From Sarcocystis neurona (Eukaryota > Apicomplexa > Conoidasida > Eucoccidiorida > Sarcocystidae): DNA of 64,000 nt. The notes under the pieces were generated by a model. It did no database searches. It saw only the letters and a list, made by a program, of their open reading frames with translations, and was not told the DNA's origin. How positions within the stretch are numbered: position 1 is the first letter of the stretch; each line of letters starts with the position of its first letter. Location: contig KL647289.1 in the NCBI GenBank assembly GCA_000727475.1, forward strand, positions 7,740,629 through 7,804,628, given 5' to 3'. Of the stretch, positions 47,901-59,900 are shown one piece after another. The translations under genes and the position numbers were made by a program.

Positions 47901-50900
47901 TGCTGCTGTCCTGATGCTGCTGCTGCCGTGGTGCTACTGCTGCCGTTGTGCTGTTGCTGCCCTGGTGCTGCTCCTGTCCGGGTGCTGCTGCTGCCGTGAT
48001 GATACTGCTGCTGTTGTGGTGCTGTTGCCGTTGTGCTGCTGCTGTTGCTGTGCTGCAACAGCTTCGTCTGGAAGCCAGCTGGTGCATCCTGAGCAGTAGA
48101 GCCAGAGTCTGCATTGATCCGTCTGCCGCCGTGCCCCATGCGCACGAGCCGGCATTGGTGTGCCCCAGCTACTGCTGCTGTGAGTGTGGGGCAGACAGCT
48201 GCGATCTCAGGTGCAGGATCTGCTGCTGTGTGGCGGTGGGATGTGCAGCCCCTCTCTCTGCCTCCTGGGGCTGTTTTTGTTGGTGCAGCTGCGTGCCCGT
48301 GTGTGTGCTGCTGCTGTTATCTGACCTCCTGCTGGTGCCAGCGTGGGTTTCAAGAACACCAGCTATTGCGTGAGACACTTCTGCGGGAAGCGCGGCAAGC
48401 AGGGGTCGTGCTGCGCCCGCTGCCGCTGCTGCTGTCACTGATCCTGTAGCCGATGCGGTACTACTGCTGCTGCGCAAGCAGTGGTAGCGCTGCATCTGCT
48501 GCTCTGCCAGAAGCTACCGAAAGAGTTGCAACGCCCACGGATGCTGCCGCTGGTGGCTGCTGGACCTCCTGTAGGATTTGTTGCTATTTCCATACGCGTA
48601 ACCGCGAATGTTTTTTGTGCTGCTGCTGGGGCTGCTGTCACATGGCCCTACCCGCCCATGCTCACGGTAGTTCTCCGACTGCCTCTTGCGTCTCCTGACA
48701 TCTGGACCGGGGGATTCACTTTCTGCTGTTGCGTGTGCCTGTGTCTAATCTTCTCTCTATATATCTTTCTCTTCCTGTCTTTCTCTCTATGTGTGTGTGT
48801 GTACACACGTGTATAATTAGTTACATATGTGTATGACTGCCCACGTGTCTCCACGCCTGCGGGTGTACACGTACAGAACAATGTATGTGAAGGTGATTGT
48901 CGTTAAGGTTTATAACGTGAAGACACGTCTGCCCTTTGACTTCTGTGCGAATTTAGGTAGTAGCGCATGCGTGCGTATGTATCATTGGCTGCACGGTAGA
49001 GTGTATGTACACTCGAACGAGGTGTACAGGAACATCAGCGTGACAGCGTCTCTACTATTTGTTGATGCTTTGTTGTGCTACTGCAGCTGTAGTTGATCTG
49101 CTGTGGTTGCTCCTGCTGGCGACGCCTTCACAGCAGCGCCTGCAGTGGCTGCAGCAGACCGGTCTACTGTCGCTGTTGCTGCTGCTGCTCTGGCGGTCGG
49201 ACATCCTGTACGCCCGACCCGGCGTCCTGCCCCTGCTGCTGCAGCCACTGCTGCCGTCCTCTGCAGGAGGGGAGCTGCCTTCAGCAGGAGGAGCGTCTGC
49301 TGCTACTGCTCCTGCTGCAGGTCCCCCTGTAGCACACCCTCCGGCACGGGCTGTAGAGGGCTGGCCAGCAGACGCCACAGGAGTGATACTAGACCGCCCG
49401 ACGGTAGTAGCAGCAGGCGAAACACCAGGTAGAAATGCTGCAGCAGCAGAGGAGCTTCGGGTAATTCAAGCCGTGGGGACGGCGTACTGCCAGGGCCTGC
49501 TACTCGTGGATGCCCTGTTGCTGCTCTGGCGTTATTATCGCTGCGACGGCGTCCAGCTGCAGGCGCACCCACAGCAGCAGGACATGTGGGGTGAACCTGC
49601 TAGTGCAGATAGCGCAGGCGGCGCCGTCGGTGGTGCAGAACGCTCCTGTCGTAGTTTTCTTCCCCATTTCGCGGCTGCAGCAGCTGCTTCGTGCACCTTC
49701 TTCGCCCGCAGTGAGAGGAATAGTAACGTAGTAGAAGGCGGAGCTTCTGGCGATGTCTTCCCTCCACGTGCAGCAGAAGGGGGGAACCAGGCAGCAGCTG
49801 CGGCGGCGGCGCTCTTCCCTCTGTACCTTCTGCTGTTGGATGAGACGGCAACAGCAGAGCCTGAAATACCGATGGCAGGTTTCTCCAGTGTGTCACTGGC
49901 TCGTCCGCAAACGCAGCAACTGCAACAGGAGATGCTGCCGCAGCTGCTGCGTACGCTTGTACGCAGTCTTTTCCTCCCTTTCGGCAGCTCACGCAGCAGC
50001 AGAGACTGCGAGGACGGTCTTCTCTCCAGATTTGCGTTGTTGGCGGTCTCTCACTGTCCCAGCCCCACAGCTCGTTCTCTGTTTCTACGGGAGCTGCAAC
50101 GACGGCTTCAGCAGCAGCTGGATGCTGCTGCTGTTGTCGAACTGAGCGAAGGGCATGCAGCGCAACAGTGGGGAAGCCTGGCAGCAGCTCGCCTCGTTGG
50201 TGCCGTACCTGAGATCGTATACGACCTCTGTGTGGGGTCCGTGACGCCGCAAAAGCAGCAGCAGTGCCAGCAGAAGGAAGCGGCAGATGACAAGCAGCAC
50301 TTTGCGAGTAAAGCTGTATTAAAACAGCTGTTGCTGCTGCTGCTGCCGCTGGCAGGTGGTACTGCTGCTGCCTGCTGCAGTCCGTCCTTCGCGCGTCGAG
50401 GAGGCGCAGCTGCTGCTGCTTATCACTCTGAAGAAGCTCTAGCTGCGGTCGACTTTCTAGATTTGTTTGATCCCTCGCTTCTGCCGCAGCAGCTACTGGA
50501 AGAGGAGGAAGCAATGCAGCAACAGCAGCAGCCGGAGGGGAGAAGCAGCTCACATTACACTACGTGGCTGGTCTCCGCTACGGCCGCTGTTACTGATCCC
50601 CACGCCGCTCCTACCGCCTCTGCTGCCGATCCTGCTGCCTCTGACATTCTCTCCAACATCTTCTATCTGCGTCTGTCAACCCCACAGCTGCTGCGGCGTC
50701 TGTACTCTGCGCATGCGTCTGCCCGCTGTGCCGCCGCTCTTGCTCTTCTGCGGCGGTGCATAGCGCGAGCGAACTTTCTTGCTTTGCCTTTGTCCTGTGC
50801 CACAGCTGCTCCTGCAGCAGACTCCCTCGTAGCGGCCGCTGGGGCCACAGCCGCCGCAGCTGTGGCTGCAACCGCTGCTGCGTCTCCGTTGCCCTTCCCG

Positions 50901-53900
50901 AAGCACCTGGAGCAACACGACCGACAGCGGTGGCTGGCGCCGGAAAAAAAGCAACCGCAGGATCAGCAGCTGCCCCAGCAGCTCCAAGATCCGCTGGGGG
51001 TTGCAGTGGCCTACTGGCTGCAGCGAGGAAAAGCAGAAATGGACGCTCTGGTCGTCGACGGATACGTGTGGAAGCACGCAGAGGTAGAAATTCTGTGTGC
51101 TGCAATACGCAGCACCAGCACCGCAATAGATCAGTCCACACGCTTGCAGTCCCTGCGCTCGCTCAGCGTCTGTCTTTCTTCTTCCCCGACAGCAGCTTCC
51201 CGTTTCCTGCATTCCTCGGCATTTCTCTCTCCTGCATGCCCTCGGTCAGGGCTGCCGCTGCAGCAGCAGCAGGAACAGCAGCTGCCGCTCTCGGCGGAAA
51301 AAGACCTTCACTACGCGCACACGCCGCTGCTGCCTGCCTTGCTCACGCTTTTTCAAAACCTGTGTCTCCAGCTACCCACTGCTGTCTCGTCTCTGGTCGG
51401 ACCCCGTGCTGATGCTGCTGCTGCTACGACAGCTGCAGGGGTGCCGCCCGCAGCGCTGGAAGCAGCCGACGGAGCAATTGCAGCAGAGCATGATAGAGAC
51501 GCCGCTGCGTTGGTGTTGGATTTGTTAACAGAAGTGGTGCGATTGCTGGCGCTGCCGCTGCTCCTTCTCCCGCCAGGGACACCAGCATCGCAGCTCATTC
51601 ATGCGACGCTGTCGCAGCAGCTGTTGCCGTTCCTGCTCCCTCCGCTGTTGCTGCTCCCCTGTCAAAAGCTCTGCTGCGCTGCAATGCAGCTGCTGGCGCT
51701 GCTGCTTTTCCATCCGCTGCACTGCTTCTTGTTGCAGCATCGCTGCTGCCCGTTGGAGCCAAGCTTGGCATCGTTGCTAGTACTCGAGACACACACAGCG
51801 ACCGCAGCAGCAGCAGCGCCCCAGACGCCAACAACGGTGTCAGCGACTGAGGCAGCTGCTGCAGCAGTTATTAGTCAGAGACAGCACCGACTATGTGCTG
51901 TAGTGCCTTCCTGGCTGCCGCGCCAGTATCTGCTGCCGCTGCCGTTGCAGCAACTACAGCTGCGTTCTGCTGCTGCTTGCTTCTGGGATCGACGACCTGC
52001 TGATGCTGCTTTTCTTTTTGCTGCTGATTTGTACGCTCGCCTCGCAGCTCCCTACCACGAGGCCCTCGCGCAGCAGCAGCTGCTGCGGCGCACCGCCCGT
52101 CCGGCACTTCAGCTTCCAAGGCAGCAGCAGCAGGACCAAGAAGACGGCCGGCAGGAGTCGCAACAGCAGCAAGCGAAGCAGCCACTGTCCGACCAGCTTG
52201 CGCCGGAAGGGGAGCGACGGCGACAAAACAGCGTGCATGCGCCTCAGTTCCTTATTTTCTTGCGATTCTTTGGGAGCGCTGCAGGGCCTTGTTTGCTGCG
52301 CGCCATGGCGGAAGGTGCAGCGACCGAGAGTGTTCGAGAAAAGACGCAACAGCACCCGCAGCAGCAGCAGCAGCAAGGGTGTCTCCCAGCAGCACAAATA
52401 TCTGCCAGTCCACATGTTGCTGAAGCGCAGGGACAAGTTGCAGCGCTGCTGCTGGGGCGCCTTCCATGTCTGGCCCTCACCTTCGCTGACGTTCTCTTCC
52501 GCTACGCAGCCTGCGGAGCAGCAGAATCAGCAGCAGCGACCACCGTAGTAGAAGCAGCAACAGTTACAGAGGAAGGTGGCGACACCTTTGCGTACCCTGC
52601 GCTGCCGACGGCAGCAGTTGATACATTGCTTGCGCGGGTGCACGCAGAGCCAAAGTGCCGCAACAACAGCAACAGTGAATGCCTGCTGCTGCCTGTGGGG
52701 TTGTCGCGCTCGCAGCTGGTCCTGACTCCCCGCGTGGCGCAGCGGCTGCTGCATCCCAGAAGCAACTATTTGGAGTTGTTGCTGCACATGCTGCAGCATC
52801 CACCACCGCTTCCTCAGCATAAGGACCTGCCTCTCCCGACTAATGTTGCTGCTTCGCATCCTGCCGACGTGCCTTTCCTGGAGGCTGTGCATGCAGCGAA
52901 GCTGCTGTGTCAGACACTCGTCTTTCCGTTATCTGCAGCAGCAACGGCGCCAGCCTGGAGAGTTTTCTGCTGCTGGCAGCAAGCTGAACAGCAAGCGGGT
53001 GCCCTCCTTCTGCATGCCGTGCAACGACTAGGCGCCATCTTGCTGAAGCATGTACTGCCGTTTGTGACCCGCACGGCGTCGCTACTAGCGCAGCTTCTGC
53101 AGCAGCGACGCGCTGCCGCTGCTGCTGCTCAGGAGGCAGCACGCGCGGCAGAGAAGGAAGCTGTGGCAGCGGCAGCGCACGCAGCAGCAGCCGCGGAGGA
53201 AGACGGGGTCGAAGACATAGGCGGCGACTGGGATGCGACATTGGCAGCAGCGGCTGCAGCCCGAAGTGAGGCAGAGTCCGCAGCAGCTGCTGCAGCAGCA
53301 GCACAGGCGCGCTGCAGTCTTAACGGCTGTGGAAGAGAGCTAGATTTGCTGCTGGCATGCGTGGAGCTGCTGCTGGTGGTGGTGCAGCTACAGAACACGC
53401 TGAAGCGGCTGCAACCGAGGGACACATCCAGCAGCACCAGCAGCAAAATTATAGCCGCTTCACCCGTATTACGTGCAGCCGCTGCTGCTGCCGCTGATGC
53501 TTCTTCTGCATCTGCAAAAAGCACCGAAGGGGTTTGTTACCACATTTCCTGTCTTGCCGGTAGAGGCGTGAATGTGCTGCAGCTGCTGGGTGACCTGCTG
53601 CTGCTGTCGTCCGACCTGCATGCACTTCGCCGCCGCTCCTTGCAACTTGCCGAGCTGTTGCTGCTGGCGCATCACCGCAGCATCTGCAGGTTTTCTTCTG
53701 CTGCTGCCGCAACGAGCTCACGCTTTTTCGTCTTCTTGCCGGGCGAGAGCAGTCACCACAACAGCAGCCTAACTACTTTTGATCTACGGGCCAGCACACA
53801 GCCACCGACAGCTGCAGGAGCCGCGGCGCAGTTATCCACCGGCCGCAGCAACACAAACGCTGTTGTGTCACCTCTGTCCACGCAGCGGCAAACAGAAACA

Positions 53901-56900
53901 TCGTGGGAATTTCCGCCGCTGCTACGCTTCTGTTCTGTCGATTCTGCTCACTACTTGCAGCAGCAGCTGCTGCAGCTGCTGGAGATGGCTGCCAATGCGG
54001 ACGCCGCCGAGCCGCAGAGCTGCCCCACAGTCACAGGAAGAGAGCCAGAAGACATGGAGCCATCTGCCGCTATTAGGCCTACGAGTACACTTCAGGGGAA
54101 ACACGCGGTTGCGCAGGCTTTGCGGTTGTTGGCGGTGTTGCAACCGACGCAACTTTCAGCGGTAGCTCCGGCATCCGGAAGAAGCAGCAGCTGCAGGCGT
54201 GCGACCCCTAGCGCGGGAGAAGACCGACTGAGTTTTCAGCGGTTGCTGGTCTGCAAAATTCGTGCAGATCCTGCGCGTTCAGCAGCAGAGGGAGCGTTCT
54301 CAGCAGCAGCACAGGAGGGCGCGGAGCAGACCGACTCTCAGCAACAGCGGCAGCTGGCGGGCACTAGGGAACACCAGCAGCAGGCAGGCACCAGGCAGCA
54401 GCAGCGGCGGCAGACATACAGAAAAGAGGAACAGCAGCAGCTCTTGATTTCTCGCTGGGTCCATGATGCACATCCGGAGGTGCGGCGGGCTGCGTGGGCT
54501 CTGATGAGACACATGCCAGCTGCTGCATCGGCGGAGTGGAACTCGACAGCAGAAGTACTAGCAGCACCAACGGGTACAACAGTGGCGCCAGTGGAAGGAG
54601 GAGCAGCAGCAAGCAGCCAAAACCGTGCGGCCCTGCAGAGGAGACCGATGTGGCCACAGCAGCTTGTCCGTCTGAGGTCCACTCCGGCGTCTGTTATTGC
54701 AGCGGCCGCCGCAGCTCTGCAGCGTCTGCTCCCTGTAGCGTACGGCTCAGAGCTAGCCCAGCAGCAGCACCAGCATGAGCACCACCACGCAGAAGAGCGG
54801 CGGTGGGGTGTCCCTTGCTGCAGTGCTGGAGCAGAGCGGCTGCGCGCAGGCTTCTGCTGCTGTTGTCCCGAGAGCCTCGCTGAATCCGAAGAGGCCGCCG
54901 CTTTCCTCGCTGACGTGTTTGAGTATTTCTTCCCCCTGCTGCACGCCGGGCAGCAGCTGCCTCAGGAACACCAGCAACAACAGCACACAGCGCCGCAGCA
55001 GGTCTCCCTTCCGCGTAGAGGGCCTCCACCTGACGCGGACGCCTCCGTTGTTGACTCTCCTGGTTCCCCGTACAGCCGCGCGAAGGAAACAGCAGCTGCA
55101 GCTGGCGCAGCAGGAACCGCCGGCAAGGCACCAGCAGCTGAGAAAGATACAACAGCAGCTCCTGGTGATCTAGGGATACTTGTTGAAGAGCTGCAGTCCG
55201 TGTGGCGATGGCTGCGAAGCCCCGCCTTCGTGCAGCAGGTGCTCCCTCTTTTTTTTCGGGCTCCTGCCACGCCAGTTCTGCAGCAGTCGTGGGAGCAGCG
55301 TGTGCTTGTCGCTGCTGCTGCTGCTGGGGATCGTACGGAGTGGGAAAGGAGTGGACGCGAAAAACGCCTGACAGGCACAAGAGCGATGCTGCGGCTGCTG
55401 CGGCTGCTTCTTGCTGCTGAGGCTGAGCAGCTGCTACCGCTGCTGCTGCGACCGCCGCCCCCCCTCATGCTGAACTGGTCTGCGCCAGCGGGCACAAGCA
55501 GCTGCAGCGGTCGCACAGCAGAAGAGCTGCAGCAGCGCCAGCAGGAGCAAGTGAGCGTGTGTGGGATCTGGGCAGCAGTTGTGGCCGTTGTTGCGCCGCT
55601 GCAGTCGCAGCGAAGACTTCTGCCTGGGGAACCCAACGCTGAGAAGACGCACCAAGACCAGCAGCAGCATCGAGAGCAGCAGGGCCGTGAGACGTACGCC
55701 TCGCGACGGCAGCTCCAGCAGAGCTACACGGGTCGAAGGGGGATATCCTCTGCTGAGAGCATTTGGGCCGGACTAGAAGCTCTGGACGGTATCATGACAG
55801 CCGCAGCAGCAGACAGCGCTTCCTTCTTCTTCTTGTGCATGCAGTCGCCGCTGCTGCAGCACGTGCGTCTGCTCGTCGAAAGTCTGTTGCAGCGCGCCTT
55901 CTTTCTTATGAAAGCAGAGAAGAGCTGCGCGTTGCCGCCCAGAACTCATGCTGCAGTCCCCCCAGGACCTGGAGGAGCCGCCGCATCAACAGAGGCAGCA
56001 GCAGCCTCTCCACAAGCTGAGAGCAGTTCCTGCCTCCGTGCGGGCAGCGCAGGTGGCGAGAAGAATATGCACAACCGATTCCACAGCAACTGCTGTCATG
56101 CACGACGGCTGCATTGCAGTGAAGGCGTCAACAGTCGCACCACGAGGGAGCGAATAGCGGCTGGGAGTGAGAGCAGCTGCAGCAGATCACTGTTAAAAGA
56201 TGCGCGACTCTATGCAGCAGCAGGAGACGCTGGTGAAAGCAGGACTGATAACTTTGCCGCCGTTGCAGACTCAACGATGTCCCACAAGCGGTGGCAACAA
56301 GAGGCTCCTCTGCAACCGGAGCTGCAGGAGCATGTGCGACTGCAGGCGCAGCAGGGGCCGCACGAGGCTCGCAGTGACGCTCGTTGGGAGTCGCTGGTGC
56401 AGGAGGGGGACCGGTGGGGCTGTGGAGTAATGGGGAACTGCGCGGAGAGGGCTCTGTGGCAGCAGCGGCAGCAGGAGGAAATGCTCTTCCAAGTCGAACG
56501 TCTGCTCTCCCTGTTGCTGGAACTTTTTGTGCGACTCCATCCGTCTGCGGTGCAGCTGCTTCCGCCGGCCACTGCTGCTGCGTTGCAGGGGCACACTTGG
56601 AGAGGCGGCAGCAGAAACTGCAGCAACGAACAGAGCGCACAAGCAGCCACCACGGCGGTAAAGCAGCTTTGGAGTTCAAATAAGCTCTGGCTGCTTCTTC
56701 TCTTCTGCGTGCAGGAGGCACGCCCTCCTCGGCAGCAAAGCGCAGCTGCTGCTGCTGCTGGCGGCCTCCCGGCTGCTACTGTTGCTGGTGCGGCTGCGGC
56801 GGCGCCTGCTGCGGCTCCGTCTGCTGCGGCAGGGCTAAGGGAGCTGCTGTCACCCAATGCGGTCGCGACTCTGACTATCTTCGTCTCATGTCTGCTGACG

Positions 56901-59900
56901 CTGGAGGAAAACGCGGGTGGATCAGCCGTTCCTGCTGTTCTTGCACCACAGCAGCAGCGGAAGGATTCAGTAGAAACGCAGCAGAAAGCTGCCCTCTTAA
57001 CTGTGAAAGCTGCACAAGCACTTTTCCATCGCTTGAGTTTCCTTCTGCTGCAGCACATGCACGTCAACGATCTCGCTGCGTTCTGTGTGGTGTCAGCAGC
57101 TACCCAGGCGGCTGGACGCCCTCAGCAACAACAGCAGCTGCTACAACTGCAGCAACACCGGAAGCTGCAGCAGCAGCATCACCACCACCGGCCTGCGCAC
57201 TTCAGCGATGACGATGTTTCGCCAGGGCTACGCCGAATTGCTGTCTCAAGCAGCGGCAGCAGCTGCAGCAGCCAGGCAAGCAGCAGCGGAGTCACGCTGC
57301 CTTCTGTGCACCGCAGAGGGCTACACAGCAGCAGCGGTGGCCACCAGGGAACGGTGCCGCAGCAGTCTATCACAAAACATCAGCATCTCGGCAGGGCGCT
57401 ACGGCCGCGCCCGGCGTCAGCAGCGGCGGCAGCAGCTTTCGCATCAGCTGCGCGCTCCCCAGCTGCAGCGTCAAGCGCCACTCGCCCACCAGGGCTGATT
57501 CAAAGAAGCACTTTGCTTACCAGAGGCCGCCGAAACAGCAGTCCAGGAGCTGGTCTTTCAAAAGCAGCCGCAGCTGATTCGGAGAAGCAGCCACCACAGC
57601 AGTTTCTCGGTGAGCTGCTTACAGAGACGTTGCTGCTCTTTTTCCGTGTGCTGCCTGCTGCAACGACTGCAGCAGCGTGGCGCCACCCTTTGCTGCATCC
57701 CCACAACGGAAGATGGTCTGGGGCTGCAGTAGGAGCAGCAACGAAGGATCAGCAGCATGCTGAGAAGAGTAGGCAGCAGCTGGTCTTGCTACCGGTGCAC
57801 CTGGTAGAACAAATGGAGCAGCTGTTGCAAGGAGCTACCGCACGCGCTCTGCTGAACTACGTTTCATCTGTCAAGGTGCTACAGCAGCCGGAAGGCCTGC
57901 TGCCGCACCAGCAAGAACGTCCCCACGCCCTGCAGCAGAGGCAGCACCAGCAGGAGGAGGAGGAGCTCCAGCCCCTCAGCTGGCTGCTGCAGCCCCATGA
58001 TCCACCCTTGCGCAAGGGGAGCCATGGCAGAGTGGTGTTTGGCAAGGATCTACAACACCTGCAGCATCAGCAGCAGCCAAGAAGAAGACTTCTGCGGCCA
58101 CTCACGAGTAGCGCCAGCTGTGGAGAACTCGTGCTGCTGCGCGTCCTGCAGCTGCTGCGCCTGCTGGCTGCTGCTGCTAGCAGTACGCCGGATGGCCTTG
58201 CTGCTGCGTGCGCGGCGAGGGACAAGCTCCCCTACGGCGTCCTGGTGGCCGCACTCAAGGCCTTCTGGCCGCTCGCAAGGTTGCGCGAGCCTTTCTTTTT
58301 CCTCGTAAGCGGCTTGTACCAGGCTTATCCTCTCGGAAAATTTCGTTAATACACGTGTACACCTGCACAGACGTGCTTCTCCAGGGCGCACGTGTGTATG
58401 TGTAGTGTTGCTCGAACCGACCCACGCAGAAGCGTGCACCCGGTTGATCAGGCGGCCTGTGCATTAGTGTCCAAGAGACATTCATAAACACGTCTATACC
58501 AGCTACACGTGGGTATACAAGTGCGTCCTTCTCCTAGAGCAGTTGCTGACCCTAACACTGCCCGCTCTGCAGAGGAGGAGAGTGCGCGTCTACGCACGTG
58601 CAGCAATATGTATATATGCCTGAAGCGAGAGTGTATGTGTGTGTATGAATATCCACTTGTATGAGTGTGGTGGTTGTAGATTACAAGGGAGGGTATAGGC
58701 AGCTGGAGAGGAACGTGGAAGCCGACAACGTTTTGGGTATACGAGCGCCCCGCGATGACAATATTCTCATTCGCGGGTATTGTACGACACTTGCGCACTT
58801 CTGGGTGGCTGTGTAGGTGCTGTGCGCCTGTGCCGTCCAACGCTTAAAATTCGTATATTTTCAATATATGTGCTTGTGACCGGTTGGCTCTGCTGCAGTC
58901 AAGGAAAGTGTCTGGTGTCTGTGTGTCGCTGGGTGTACGTTGGTTTTACGTACATTCTTAGGACGAACTGATTCTCTGTTGCTCCGCCGTTGCTGCTACC
59001 GTGTGGTGCCCGGTCTCTGCCTCTTGTATCAGTGTTGCTGCTGCTGCGTGCGTGTTGAACTCTGCTGCAGCTGTGCTTTGTTGCTGCTGCTCGCGTGGGT
59101 GTCTTCTGCTGCTTGCCTCGTGAGAGGCTGCAGTGTGTACGCCTGACGCCGCTGCTGCTTTCCCGCCTGCTGATGTAATTATTGCGGATGCCAAAAGAGC
59201 GGCGCAGTGTGTGTGGCTGTAGTGCTGCGCCGACGTTGCTACTTGGTGCTGCTGCTGCCGCTATCCGCGTCCTGCGGCAGTGCTGGTTGTTCAGCTTGCT
59301 TGTGTTGTGTCGCTTGTGTATGTGTGTTTCACACAGCTGATGACGTTCCTAGTCCGCTGCCTGGTGGGACCTTCGGCGAACTCCTCGTTGTCCTCAGCGT
59401 GTGGGCAGCAGCGGAAGCAGCAGCAACATCAGGAGCAGGGGGAGGAGGCACAACAGCAGCAGTCTGTGTCTGTGGCTGTGAATCGACAGAGTGACGGCCA
59501 GCTGTCCACGAGGTGGGGTGTAGTCGCGCCAGCAGCAGGCGACGGCAGCGCGCTGCTCCCCACACGTGTGTTTGCCACCCGCTTGTATCAAGCGGGCATC
59601 CTGGAGGCGCTGCTGCAGGGTGCTCGGGAGGCGCTAGAGTGCGATATATTTAACAGCAGCGTCAGCGGTGCTGGTGGGAAGCAGCGGAGGCAGCCGGAGC
59701 CGTTATCAGGTGAAGCGTGCTACTTGCTGCTTGTCGTTCTGTCACACGCACTAGGATTCTGCGAGCGGCGCGCAGAGCTGTTGTCCTTTGCAGCTGTTGC
59801 TGCAGCAGCTGCCAAGCAGCAACTGTTGCAGCTGGAAGAGCAACAGCAGCAGCAGCATGGAAGCAGCACAAAGCTAGCCAGTGGAGGTTGTGCGCAACAA

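Noticed and set aside
49600..50553. Minus-strand 317-codon ORF opposite rotatin-like exon 6
   Set aside because: It is an antisense shadow of the helical coding strand, with no domain and no splice support.
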